This document shows positions 42,256 through 50,308 of a DNA stretch of 64,000 nt, piece after piece. Position 1 is the first letter of the stretch. Each line of letters opens with the position of its first letter. A model generated the notes under the pieces. It did not search any database. It was not told the origin of the DNA and saw nothing but the letters and a program-made list of their open reading frames with translations. The translations under genes were made by a program, and so were the position numbers. The stretch comes from Parapedobacter sp037190485 (GTDB lineage Bacteria; Bacteroidota; Bacteroidia; Sphingobacteriales; Sphingobacteriaceae), in assembly GCA_037190485.1 (NCBI GenBank), contig JBBCJB010000004.1:346700-410699 (forward strand), written 5' to 3'.

Positions 42256-42770
42256 TTTATTGATGTATTGAGTCACTTGGGTTACTCGTTTCGCGCCAAA
42301 TACCTAAATTCGTATCACCATGGACATTATTATACTTGGCAAAAACTCTGACGACAAGGGTACACAATTAGAAAGCCTGACAGCCTCGATACTAAAAATT
42401 TTATTGGGGTGGCTTTTTCTTTACACATGCATTAGGGTCTAAAAATCACACTAAACTGGTTAATATTGCACTACTAGAGGAGATTCTAAAAATACAGGGG
42501 AATCTGCCTCCCGCCACAAAAGACAAAACCGATTGGATTAAAATACTCAAATTGTCGCCGTCTGCTCTTGGGTGGGCAATTGAACCTGACCAAATGTTTG
42601 CTGGGCATCGTCCAAATAGCATATCGATGAATAGTTCGATTGATTCTACTACCACCCGATCAACCCTCAAAAAATCCGTCAAACTTCCACCCTTTTCTTC
42701 CCGAGAACCCCTTACCTTCGTCACCATAAAACGAAACCGCCGCTGGCGGCACCAACGAAAACACGAAACA
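42256..42770. other. Gene-poor stretch with decayed coding remnants and start of a duplicated unit
   Basis: About 515 nt without an intact gene. It holds a 40-codon restriction-endonuclease-like fragment (42320-42442), an anonymous open stretch (LLEEILKIQGNLPPATKDK... near 42475-42620), and from 42687 the 5' flank of the duplicated XRE unit. That flank has a TACCTTCG promoter-like box (42714-42721) and the hairpin CCGCCGCTGGCGGC just before the gene. Confidence 0.5.
42320..42442 (+). pseudogene. N-terminal remnant resembling a restriction endonuclease-like gene
   Basis: Forty codons starting MDIIILGKNSDDKGTQLESL and continuing TASILKILLGW. The K-G-x-x-L-E-x-L-x-x-x-I-L pattern is common at the start of Mrr/restriction-endonuclease-like domains. 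The frame stops at 42442 and no catalytic core follows. Recognition rests on a short pattern, so it is tentative. Confidence 0.35.
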
Positions 42771-43079
42771 ATGGACATACACAACCCCATGAATACACGT
42801 ACCACCGGCGAAGCCGTGACCTACCTGCGCCGCGCACACGGACTCGACATCCCCGCCCTGGCGGTGATCCTGAACGTAACCCGCCCCCACCTTTCGGACA
42901 TCGAGCAGGATCGCTGCGAACTGACCTTCCTCGTGGCCCGGCGGCTGCTCGCATTCACGGGCCTCACCATCGAGGAGTTCTCCGCGTTGCTATCCGACAA
43001 GGAGCTCCGCCGACCGGAGATGGAACCCCTGAAATACTGGCAGAAGAAAAAGGAACGGATCAGGCGCAGGGATTTTTGA
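42771..43079 (+). CDS. Small XRE-family regulator, intact copy
   Basis: A 102-residue protein with a helix-turn-helix (EAVTYLRRAHGLDIPALAVILNVTRPHLSDIEQDRCELTF, residues 14-52) in which TRPHLSDIE is the recognition helix. The C-terminal part (LSDKELRRPEMEPLKYWQKKKERIRRRDF) is basic. The frame is open upstream to 42552, but the ATG at 42771 is the start because the repeat unit and its second copy keep it and the hairpin CCGCCGCTGGCGGC lies just before. The gene sits within a 409-nt unit (42687-43095) that is duplicated with a deletion at 43814-44105. Function unknown; HTH only. Confidence 0.75.
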   Translation: MDIHNPMNTRTTGEAVTYLRRAHGLDIPALAVILNVTRPHLSDIEQDRCELTFLVARRLLAFTGLTIEEFSALLSDKELRRPEMEPLKYWQKKKERIRRRDF

Positions 43080-43142
43080 GGGTAGTGGGTGATTGGGATC
43101 GAATGGCTATAGCTTATTCGTTGACTTGGCGCTTGCTTATGA

Positions 43143-43526
43143 TTACCAAATGAGACTGACAGGGTATGGCGGGAATTTCTCGTCTTTCGTAAGAATTGTT
43201 AATTCCTCCACTATGGCTTGACCGATAATCATACGGTCAAAAGGATCGTGGTGATGAAAGGGGAGGGAGGTTGCACGCAAAATATGGGCGATATTCAGGG
43301 GAAGGATTTCAAAGCCTGACTGATCGACAATTTCGAAAATCTTAGCGATTGGCTTCTTGAAGTCTAGTCGGCCAAGAGAATTCTTGATGGCCATTTCCCA
43401 ATATGAGGCAAGACTTACGAAACAGATATGGTCAGGTTCATCAATGATAGCACGGATTTTTTTTGGCAATTTTCGGTCATCCGTTATATACCAGATGAGC
43501 GTGTGCGTATCCAATAAGAAATTCAT
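43143..43526 (-). CDS. PIN-domain VapC-type toxin
   Basis: A 127-residue PIN ribonuclease of a type II toxin-antitoxin pair. The acidic catalytic residues are visible: Asp6 in FLLDTHTLIWYI, Glu in SYWEMAIK, Asp in HHHDPFDRMIIGQA and Asp in LTKDEKF. Proteins of this type usually cleave tRNA or rRNA. Its ATG overlaps the 3' end of the antitoxin gene by four bases (ATGA), so the antitoxin is made first. It lies between two copies of the XRE unit. Confidence 0.88.
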   Translation of the reverse strand: MNFLLDTHTLIWYITDDRKLPKKIRAIIDEPDHICFVSLASYWEMAIKNSLGRLDFKKPIAKIFEIVDQSGFEILPLNIAHILRATSLPFHHHDPFDRMIIGQAIVEELTILTKDEKFPPYPVSLIW

Positions 43527-43732
43527 CTCGTGTATTCTTCAAACCCGGGAATAGGATCATCGAAATCGGTTTTCATTACAATCAATCCTTTGGCCTTTCC
43601 CGCTACCCTGTTCGCCATTTTCTTTGGCTTCGTTTTAGATTTGAACACGAGGAAATCGATGAAATCGGCAACTTCGCCCTTAAGTGAAGCAGGGAGATTC
43701 GAGAGTTTCGTGTAAAGCTGTACGTCTGACAT
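43523..43732 (-). CDS. Antitoxin partner of the PIN toxin (DUF2281-like)
   Basis: A 69-residue protein with the DUF2281 pattern LYTKLSNLPASLKGEVADFIDFLVFKSK, followed by a basic stretch and an acidic tail (DFDDPIPGFEEY) that probably fills the toxin active site. It should bind and neutralise the PIN toxin encoded downstream and may repress its own promoter. A possible AT-rich promoter region lies at 43733-43770. Confidence 0.85.
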   Translation of the reverse strand: MSDVQLYTKLSNLPASLKGEVADFIDFLVFKSKTKPKKMANRVAGKAKGLIVMKTDFDDPIPGFEEYTR

Positions 43733-43899
43733 GGCATACTCGTTTAAGACAAAGATACGCCAAAGTTCGGTAATCTACAAAATGCCGTTCGAATTGCTGG
43801 TATAACGACAACGTCCACCCTTATCTTCCCGAGAACCCCTTACCTTCGTCATCATAAAAAGAAACCGCCGCTGGCGGCACTCAACGAAAACACGAAACA

Positions 43900-44090
43900 A
43901 TGGACATACACAACCCCATGAATACACGCACCACCGCCGAAGCCGTGACCTACCTGCGCCGCGCACACGGGCCTCTCCATCGAGGAGTTCTCCGCGTTGC
44001 TATCCGACAAGGAGCTCCGCCGACCGGAGATGGAACCCCTGAAATACTGGCAGAAGAAAAAGGAACGGATCAGGCGCAGGGATTTTTGAG
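43900..44090 (+). pseudogene. XRE regulator copy 2, inactivated by a 119-nt internal deletion
   Basis: The same 5' flank and first 23 codons as the intact copy at 42771 are kept, then the sequence jumps from RRAHG directly to the region coding GLSIEEFSALL. In the intact copy CACGG occurs at 42837-42841 and 42956-42960, and the deletion joins these two, removing 119 nt. Because 119 is not a multiple of three, the rest is read in the wrong frame, and the helix-turn-helix is lost. The nucleotide match resumes to 44105. Confidence 0.85.
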
Positions 44091-44111
44091 GGTAATGGCT
44101 GATTGCCTTGG

Positions 44112-44225
44112 CGGGTGCACGACGAAAATCCGAAACCTGTGGTCGGTGTTGTCACCGTACCACGTTGTGGGGCTTTTGGCGGTTGAGACCTAACCGCAGG
44201 CAAACGGAAATCTGTCGTGCACCCG
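44112..44225. repeat. 114-bp element with 21-nt inverted ends
   Basis: CGGGTGCACGAC at 44112-44123 reappears inverted as GTCGTGCACCCG at 44214-44225; with the next bases the arms extend to about 21 nt with a few mismatches. TTGG stands outside the left arm and TTTGG outside the right, a possible short target duplication. The interior has no ORF. It lies between XRE copy 2 and the DUF433 gene and could be a miniature transposable element or a structured leader. Confidence 0.5.
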
Positions 44226-44278
44226 TTTGGTATCACTATCAAGAAAAATTCTTTATATTTGTATTCATCGTATTGATT

Positions 44279-44500
44279 ATGGTTAATTACAGGGATTATA
44301 TCATTATTGAACCCGAGATTAGGTTCGGGAAGCCGGTTATCAAAGGAACCCGGATTTCTGTTTATGATGTATTGGGTTGGTTTGCCAACGGGATGGGAGA
44401 AGCGGAAATATTAGCTGATTTTCCGGAGTTAACCCGGGAACAGATTAGGGCGTGTCTAGCTTTTGCGGCTGACAGAGAGCATAAAATCAGTGTAGCGTAA
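44279..44500 (+). CDS. DUF433 family antitoxin-like protein
   Basis: A 73-residue protein with the full DUF433 pattern: YIIIEPEIRFGKPVIKGTRISVYDVLGWFANGMGEAEILADFPELTREQIRACLAFAADRE. The second half is a helix-turn-helix-like fold. DUF433 proteins are found next to DUF5615 PIN-like toxins and act as the antitoxin in VapBC-like modules. The start is the ATG at 44279; a longer open frame upstream runs through the inverted-repeat element. The partner toxin downstream is broken. Confidence 0.88.
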   Translation: MVNYRDYIIIEPEIRFGKPVIKGTRISVYDVLGWFANGMGEAEILADFPELTREQIRACLAFAADREHKISVA

Positions 44501-44504
44501 TCCC

Positions 44505-44634
44505 GTGAAGCTACTACTAGACCAACACCACTTCCGATTATATTGCTCGATTGTTAGTAATCCGTGCAGATGTGATTCGGGAGTTCGTTAAGAACCCGAA
44601 ATATTCAGGAATTGCGTGTCTCGAAATGGACTGA
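44505..44634 (+). pseudogene. Remnant of a DUF5615 PIN-like toxin gene
   Basis: Four bases after the DUF433 stop, a GTG opens VKLLLDQHHFRL, which matches the usual DUF5615 start (M-K-L-L-L-D-Q-x). The frame then fails, and from about 44563 another frame reads LLVIRADVIREFVKNPKYSG up to CLEMD and a stop at 44632-44634, as at the C-terminus of DUF5615 proteins. About 80-90 central codons are missing, including the catalytic core. So the toxin is dead while the antitoxin remains. Confidence 0.65.
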
Positions 44635-44683
44635 GAGCGAAACGACTCTTCCTCCCCTTTGAGTTAGATATTTAACCGTTGAT

Positions 44684-45105
44684 CACCGGCGAAGCGGTGA
44701 CCTACCTGCGCCGCGCACATGGACTCGACATCCCCGCTCTGGCGGTGATCCTGAACGTAACCCGCCCCCACCTTTCGGACATCGAGCAGGATCGCTGCGA
44801 ACTGACCTTCTTAGTGTCGTACCAACCATACCCCATCGCACCAAGTCTAGTCCTTTCCGTCCCTGACTGCCTTGTCAAATGCTTACGTAGCTAAGGCTAT
44901 GCGTGCATTTTCCAGTGTTGCCAGGAACGAAACCTGCATGAGTAAGCTGCCAAAAAACCATAAACGAAGCGGCTCATGCAAGCTTCATTGCCCTTAAAAG
45001 CAAATTATTCCAATGAAAATTACGGCGACTTATGTGACGTTTTATGGTTGGCACGACACTAGTGACCCGGCGGCTGCTCGCATTCACGGGCCTCTCCATC
45101 GAGCA
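44684..45105 (+). pseudogene. XRE regulator copy 3, truncated and split by a MITE
   Basis: Bases 44684-44814 match the intact XRE copy from GEAVTYLRR to ELTFL, and 45059-45105 match the following part (RRLLAFTGLSIE). Between them lies a 244-bp inserted element. The copy also lacks the original start region and the last third. It was therefore a third copy that has decayed in steps. Confidence 0.8.
44815..45058. mobile_element. 244-bp MITE, IS5-type target and 16-bp inverted repeats
   Basis: The element begins TGTCGTACCAACCATA (44815-44830) and ends TATGGTTGGCACGACA (45043-45058), inverted repeats with a single mismatch. TTAG (44811-44814) and CTAG (45059-45062) flank it and fit a 4-bp YTAR duplication, the target used by the IS5 subgroup. 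The interior has no transposase-sized ORF. The exact insertion is proven by the XRE reading interrupted on both sides. Confidence 0.8.
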
Positions 45106-45279
45106 GCCCTTTTGGCCAAAACTGTGGCAAAACCTCCACACTTCCAACCAAAACGGTCACAGTCCATGCGCAACCGCGACAAAACGCCTATGCTCCTAAT
45201 GCGCACCAAACGCCGATTTGGCCCCATTGGCGCAATATGTGCCGGTAATCGGGTATACCAAAAAATTAAAGGAGGAATG

Positions 45280-45876
45280 ATGAAAACAACACCTGTTCTT
45301 TTGACTGCGTTGGTCGTGGCAGCAAGCCTAATGGCTTGCAACCAAGGCAGCCAGCGCACGGATAGCGTCGACATCGCCCAAGGGGTGAACGATTCGACGG
45401 CCATGGTGGATAACGATGATGCGGAATTTGCCGTCAAGGCCGCTGACGCCGGTCTGGCAGAAATCGCGTTGGCCAAATTGGCTCTTGAAAAAGCGACCGA
45501 CGAACGCATCAAGCAACTCGCGGGCATGATGGCGGACGAACACGAAAAAATCCAGGGCGAGCTGGAAACGCTTGCCGACAAGCACAACATCACGCTACCG
45601 CCCACGGCCAGCGCTGACCACGTGGAAAACCAGCGCGAGCTGATGGAGAAATCCGGGTCGGAATTTGACCGTGAGTACCTGACGCTGATGACCGATGAAC
45701 ACCGAAAGGTAGTGGCGCTGTTCGAAGACGCGGCGGATGATGCGCAGCATCCCGACGTGAAGGCTTTTGCGGCCAATATCCTGCCGGAACTGGAGCGTCA
45801 CCACCAACACGCGGTGGCCTTGCGAGACTCGATCGTGCCACCGGTAGACCCTGCAACTGCGCCCGTCCTGCCCTAA
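45280..45876 (+). CDS. DUF4142 lipoprotein
   Basis: A 198-residue lipoprotein: signal MKTTPVLLTALVVAASLMAC with Cys20 as the lipidation site. The mature part is the ferritin-like four-helix DUF4142 domain (DDAEFAVKAADAGLAEIALAKLALEKATDERIKQLAGMMADEHEKIQGELETLA...HHQHAVALRDSI). The function is unknown; the family is common in stress-related settings of Gram-negative bacteria and has no confirmed metal site. The start is one of two adjacent ATGs; AGGAGG at 45270-45275 is a rare strong ribosome site for this genome and favours the second. Confidence 0.9.
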   Translation: MKTTPVLLTALVVAASLMACNQGSQRTDSVDIAQGVNDSTAMVDNDDAEFAVKAADAGLAEIALAKLALEKATDERIKQLAGMMADEHEKIQGELETLADKHNITLPPTASADHVENQRELMEKSGSEFDREYLTLMTDEHRKVVALFEDAADDAQHPDVKAFAANILPELERHHQHAVALRDSIVPPVDPATAPVLP

Positions 45877-45918
45877 CCCGCCCTAACGAGCTGGTACCGG
45901 CTGGATGGTAAATGACGC

Positions 45919-45961
45919 AAGAGGCTGCCTTGGAAGTAGAAGTAAACCGAGGCAGCCTCTT
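45919..45961. terminator. Hairpin between convergent genes
   Basis: AAGAGGCTGCCT (45919-45930) and AGGCAGCCTCTT (45950-45961) form a perfect 12-bp stem with a 19-nt loop. No long T tract follows on either strand, but its place between the ends of the DUF4142 gene and the YfhO gene suggests a two-way terminator. Confidence 0.5.
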
Positions 45962-45997
45962 CGCGTTGCTAGCATCGAATGGCAAATGGCAGGGAAA

Positions 45998-48502
45998 TTA
46001 CTTGGCCTTCTTGGCAAGTTCGGGCGCAACGCGGCTTTTGCGCTCCAGCCAGATAACGACCCCAAGACCCAATAAGAGGACGATGGATCCGATCAATGAG
46101 ATGGTCTCACCCAGGTGATACGATCGCGGTTCGAACCTGAACTCCACCGTGTGATTCCCTCCGGGAAGCTGCATGGCGCGCAACACGTAGTTAGCCCGCA
46201 ATATGGGCCGCTCTTCGCCATCCACGTAAGCCTTCCACCCTTTGTCATACCAGATTTCGGAGAATACGGCCAACGCGTCATTTGGCGCCGAGTACGCGTA
46301 CACCAGCCGATCGGGGCGATAGGACGTCAACTCGATGGTCGAATTGACCGGCCGACCAAGCCGCTTTTCGTCGAGCTGCGGCTTGAATTCTTCATGGATA
46401 AATGCCTCTTTCAGCGGATCGAATCCGTTTATCGCCTGCATTTCCTCCTCGTCGTCTTTCACCAAGGTGACCTTTTCGACAAACCAGGCGTTGCCGGCCG
46501 CAGAGCTGCGCCGCTGGATACGCTCGCTTTGCTGGTTGTTATCGTGCGTGATCAAGTAGCGCGTATTGAGCATATCCAGCACGTCTTCGTTGATGGCGCT
46601 GCTGAACTGCCGTTCGATAAGCTCTTGGTAACGCATCAACTTGGCCGCGTGGTAGCCACCGATAGACTTATGGAAATAGGACGTCCGGGAATCGGCAAAT
46701 GGATTGGTGGTGAGGTCGAGTACGCGGTAGTTGGGTTCCTTATCCATCAGGATCAACTTGTCCACCTCGCGTTCCTGGATGAACTGGCGATTCAACTGCG
46801 ATTTGTCCGTAAATCGATCGTCGTTGAGGTACCGTTTGTCAACGCCCCACAGATCGATGAGCGTGATGGCACCGAGCAGGATGACCGCCGTTTGCGGCCT
46901 CAATTTTTGTTTAATCAGCAACCAGACCGTGCCGAAGGTGAGGGCGATGAAAAGCAATGAGCGCCAGGCATCCATCCGGGCCAGGGATACCCGATCTTTG
47001 ACCAGCGCGGCCATTACCTCATTGGCAAACGTGTTGTCGCGCAACTGTTGCGCGAACTGCTGGATGGTGTCCTGATGGTCGGATTTCTTGAAGCTCAACA
47101 ATAGGTCTGGCAAAAGCGCCAGCAACAACGTGATACCGCCCACGCCATACAATACATACAATGCCTTTTTTCCCAAGGCCTTATCCTTGCCGTCTGCCTT
47201 GAGGAGTTCATTCACAGCAAGCACCGCCAGGATGGGCACGGTCAACGTGACGACCATCAAGGTGGATTCAACGGCCCTGAATTTATTGTACATGGGGAAA
47301 TAGTCGAAAAACAGGTCGGACACGAACGGGAAATGCCTTCCAAACGAGAGCAGGAGTAGCAACAGGGTGGCTCCCGACAACCACCACTTGAGCGGCCCCT
47401 TGACGACGAAAAGCCCCAGCACGAACAGGAAGACCACCCCGGCACCGAAATACCAGGGCCCGGAGGTGAAGTCCTTCTCTCCCCAATAGGCCGGGAGGCT
47501 TGCCGCGAACTGTGCAGCCTGCGCCGGGTCGGCGCCCTTGCCCGTCACCAACTTGGCCACGTTAGACTGCCCGTCCAACCGTGTAGACGAACCGCCGCCG
47601 TATAGATTCGGAATCAGGAACGTCAAGCTCTCGCCTACCCCTTGGCTCCATTGGTAGGCGTATTCGCGGCTTACGCCGTTATCGGCCCGCTGCGCATTCT
47701 CGGATTTCAGGTTCGAACTGCCTCGCAGGGTTTCCTTGCTGTATTCGTAAGTGGGCCACAGCAGCGAAGCGTTCACGCCCAAGGCGACCAATACGGCCAC
47801 GGCCTGGTAACCGATGGCTTTGCCGAAGGGCACGATCCGCTTTTGCCGGATGGCGTGGTACAGCTCGATGCCCACCAGGATCAGTACCGCCAAAAACAGG
47901 TAGTAGGTAACCTGGATGTGGTTCACACGTATCTCGAGCGCCATGGCGAACGCCAGCAGCACGCTCCCCCAGAGGTACTTGCCCCGGAACGCCAGCAGGA
48001 TACCGGCCAGTATGGGCGCCATGAAGGCAAGTGCATACGTCTTATTGGCGTGACCAGCCTCGATGTAAATGAAGTTATAGGAGGAGAAGGCAAAGGCGAT
48101 CGCACCCATCGCGGCCAACCAAGGCCTCACGTTCAGCACACTGAACAACAGATAGGCACCGATCAGGTACAGCAGCACCACATCGATGGGATGCGGGAAG
48201 ACGCCCTTGAAACCCCGCAACAGGTATGTGGTGAGGTTGTTGGGCAATTCGGTCAACACCTGGTAGGCGGGCATCCCGCTGAACATCGAATTGGTCCAAA
48301 GCGGCATATCGCCATCCCGCGCCTTGATGTCGAGGATTTCCTTTTGGCCAGCCTGCGCGAGCAACACGTCTTGCTGGTACAGCACCTTCCCCTGCCAAGC
48401 CGCCGGGAAATAGAGAAATGCGATGGCGATAAATAGACCCCCTATCGCCAGATGGATGGAGTTAGTAGTGAACCAGGTTTTCATAAGGCCAAACATAGAC
48501 AA
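45998..48502 (-). CDS. YfhO-like large membrane protein
   Basis: An 834-residue protein with about twelve to fourteen transmembrane helices in the first 560 residues and a soluble C-terminal part, plus a final helix (ISLIGSIVLLLGLGVVIWLERK). The N-terminal section (FLYFPAAWQGKVLYQQDVLLAQAGQKEIL...PLWTNSMFSGMPAYQV) matches the YfhO family, which has the GT-C glycosyltransferase architecture and is linked to sugar modification of teichoic acids or other glycans in Firmicutes. Its role in Bacteroidota is not known. It is the last gene of the surface-glycan operon. Confidence 0.88.
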   Translation of the reverse strand: MSMFGLMKTWFTTNSIHLAIGGLFIAIAFLYFPAAWQGKVLYQQDVLLAQAGQKEILDIKARDGDMPLWTNSMFSGMPAYQVLTELPNNLTTYLLRGFKGVFPHPIDVVLLYLIGAYLLFSVLNVRPWLAAMGAIAFAFSSYNFIYIEAGHANKTYALAFMAPILAGILLAFRGKYLWGSVLLAFAMALEIRVNHIQVTYYLFLAVLILVGIELYHAIRQKRIVPFGKAIGYQAVAVLVALGVNASLLWPTYEYSKETLRGSSNLKSENAQRADNGVSREYAYQWSQGVGESLTFLIPNLYGGGSSTRLDGQSNVAKLVTGKGADPAQAAQFAASLPAYWGEKDFTSGPWYFGAGVVFLFVLGLFVVKGPLKWWLSGATLLLLLLSFGRHFPFVSDLFFDYFPMYNKFRAVESTLMVVTLTVPILAVLAVNELLKADGKDKALGKKALYVLYGVGGITLLLALLPDLLLSFKKSDHQDTIQQFAQQLRDNTFANEVMAALVKDRVSLARMDAWRSLLFIALTFGTVWLLIKQKLRPQTAVILLGAITLIDLWGVDKRYLNDDRFTDKSQLNRQFIQEREVDKLILMDKEPNYRVLDLTTNPFADSRTSYFHKSIGGYHAAKLMRYQELIERQFSSAINEDVLDMLNTRYLITHDNNQQSERIQRRSSAAGNAWFVEKVTLVKDDEEEMQAINGFDPLKEAFIHEEFKPQLDEKRLGRPVNSTIELTSYRPDRLVYAYSAPNDALAVFSEIWYDKGWKAYVDGEERPILRANYVLRAMQLPGGNHTVEFRFEPRSYHLGETISLIGSIVLLLGLGVVIWLERKSRVAPELAKKAK

Positions 48503-48568
48503 AATGCACGGGATATGCGAAATCCCGACGCATCTTTATCTTTTATGGACAAACGGATATCCCCAACG

Positions 48569-48793
48569 CTAAGGTCGCGCAAGCTTGCGCAGCGGCACGA
48601 GCAACTGTTCCAAGCCATTGAGCTTGATTTCATACATGGTGGCCAACAGCATGCCCAGCTTGCCCGGGGGAAACCCTTGTTGGTTGAACCAAACCAAGTA
48701 GGGTTCGGGTAGGTCGCAGATGAGCGTACCCTTGTATTTGCCAAAGGGCATCCGTGTCGTGACAAGGTTCATCAGGGTTTCTTCTTGCTTCAT
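48569..48793 (-). CDS. DUF3820 family small protein
   Basis: A 74-residue protein with the DUF3820 pattern TTRMPFGKYKGTLICDLPEPYLVWFNQQGFPPGKLGMLLATMYEIKLNGL. Such proteins are short, soluble, and of unknown role; some carry a 'quorum-sensing-regulated virulence factor' label without proof. It lies 5 nt after the GT2 gene and 66 nt before the YfhO gene in the same operon. Confidence 0.88.
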   Translation of the reverse strand: MKQEETLMNLVTTRMPFGKYKGTLICDLPEPYLVWFNQQGFPPGKLGMLLATMYEIKLNGLEQLLVPLRKLARP

Positions 48794-48798
48794 GGTAA

Positions 48799-49557
48799 TC
48801 AGTCGTTTGTTTTGCCGTGACGAACGTAATACGCGGCCAGATTAACGGCGATGACCACGTGGTTGATGATGTTGGGCACGAGTCCGTAGTGTTTGCTGAA
48901 AATCCGGAAACGCTCTTTTAGGCTCCGCCAATGACGTTTTTTTGACATTCCCCCCACCAGGTACTTGGCCACGATGCGCCGGGTATTGACGATATGCTTC
49001 GCTTGCTTGGCGGCGCGGATCACCCAGTCGATATCGGCGCTGAGCGCGTACCTCGTATCGTATCGCCCGGCGATGCTACGCCTCACGTAGATGGCCTGGT
49101 GGCTTACATTCATGCCATAGCGAAAGCTACGCCAAGTGAACCGTTCGGGAATGGCGTGCCGCCTCAACCCAAGCGATTCCCAATCGTCGCTGAAGAGCTC
49201 GGTTTCGCCATAATAGATGTCGGCTCCGGGCGACGAGTCGAATACCTGGGCCACGGTGTCAGCGCCATGGATCTCATCGCCCGAATTCATGAACAGCACG
49301 TAATCGCCAGTGGCCCTGGCAAGTCCTTTGTTCATGGCATCGTATATACCACCATCGGGCTCACTGATCCATCTAGCGATGTGCTCGGCATAGCGCTCGA
49401 TCACTTGGACCGTTCCATCGGTAGAGGCACCATCGATGATGATATACTCGATATGGGGGTAAGTCTGCGAGACCACGGAACGTATGGTCCGCTCGATGTC
49501 GCGCACATTGTTATAGACGACGGTGATGACCGTAAGCGTGGGTAAGGCCATGATCAA
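48799..49557 (-). CDS. Glycosyltransferase family 2
   Basis: A 252-residue GT-A fold enzyme. It starts LPTLTVITVVYNNVRDIERTIRSVVSQTYPHIEYIIIDGASTDGT with the UDP-sugar-binding Asp, and has SEPDGGIYDAMNKGLARATGDYVLFMNSGDE, where the second Asp pair binds metal. It transfers a sugar from a nucleotide donor to a glycan or lipid acceptor in the cytoplasm. Its start overlaps the end of the methyltransferase gene by four bases. Confidence 0.93.
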   Translation of the reverse strand: MIMALPTLTVITVVYNNVRDIERTIRSVVSQTYPHIEYIIIDGASTDGTVQVIERYAEHIARWISEPDGGIYDAMNKGLARATGDYVLFMNSGDEIHGADTVAQVFDSSPGADIYYGETELFSDDWESLGLRRHAIPERFTWRSFRYGMNVSHQAIYVRRSIAGRYDTRYALSADIDWVIRAAKQAKHIVNTRRIVAKYLVGGMSKKRHWRSLKERFRIFSKHYGLVPNIINHVVIAVNLAAYYVRHGKTND

Positions 49558-50297
49558 TCGGTGATTGGCGCGGTTGCACGCTTCTGGACGACCAGCACGT
49601 TGTTATGGAAAAAACCATCGCTTTTGGGTAAAATGGCGGCAAACAACAGGCCGCACACCGTGATGGGCGTGATGAACAACGGGGTCAACGCGATGCGGGC
49701 CACTTTGCCTTTGGGTAGGATATGCTGGTAAACGTAGGCCGCCCAAACCTGGAAAACCGTGGCGACATAGGTCGTCGTTTTTCGTTGTGCGATGACCGTA
49801 AAACCCTTTTCTTGCAGCATATGCGCGATGCCGAACGAGGTATAACGGGCAAAATCATAGGGAACCTCGTGTTCATCCCACACGAATGGCACCGTTACAA
49901 GCATATGGCCGCCCGGCCGTAGCACCCGATGCAGCTCATCAAGGATCTGCGGTAGGTTGAAGATGTGCTCGAACACCTCGCTAGAGAAAATGCTATCGAA
50001 CGAACGATCGGCAAACGGCAGGGTCTTGCCGTCGTAGTATACGTCGATATCCTCGTTTCGGTGGTCATGGCCGCTCACCTCGATATCGGTACCGATATAC
50101 TCGTCGACACGAAACAATGCCTTGTAGGGCTTGCTCCCGCAACCGAAATCAAGCAGCCTGCCGCGCATGTACCCACGGAACGACGCCACGCCACGGAATA
50201 ATCCACGCCGGATGATGAAGAAGGGATTGAACAGCAAGCCGAATGCCGTAGGCTGGAACAATGATTTGTTGTATAGGCGTTTTAATAGGACGATCAC
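49554..50297 (-). CDS. Class I SAM-dependent methyltransferase
   Basis: A 247-residue methyltransferase: SAM-binding motif I is RLLDFGCGSKPYKALF (about residues 46-61), acidic loop DIEVSGHDHRNEDIDV, and motif IV FSSEVFEHIFNLPQILDELHRVLRPGGHMLVTVPF. Two hydrophobic segments near the C-terminus may attach it to the membrane. The frame is open upstream to 50546, but that extension overlaps the pyruvyl transferase gene, so I chose the GTG at 50297, 11 nt after that gene. It probably modifies a glycan or lipid intermediate. Confidence 0.85.
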   Translation of the reverse strand: MIVLLKRLYNKSLFQPTAFGLLFNPFFIIRRGLFRGVASFRGYMRGRLLDFGCGSKPYKALFRVDEYIGTDIEVSGHDHRNEDIDVYYDGKTLPFADRSFDSIFSSEVFEHIFNLPQILDELHRVLRPGGHMLVTVPFVWDEHEVPYDFARYTSFGIAHMLQEKGFTVIAQRKTTTYVATVFQVWAAYVYQHILPKGKVARIALTPLFITPITVCGLLFAAILPKSDGFFHNNVLVVQKRATAPITD

Positions 50298-50308
50298 CGT
50301 TCGTGCGC

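Noticed and set aside
42552..42770. 73-codon upstream extension of the XRE gene
   Set aside because: It covers the promoter flank and hairpin of the duplicated unit and is not conserved as protein in copy 2.
45013..45279. Upstream extension of the DUF4142 gene
   Set aside because: It runs through the MITE and XRE remnant, whereas the lipoprotein signal begins at 45280 behind an AGGAGG site.
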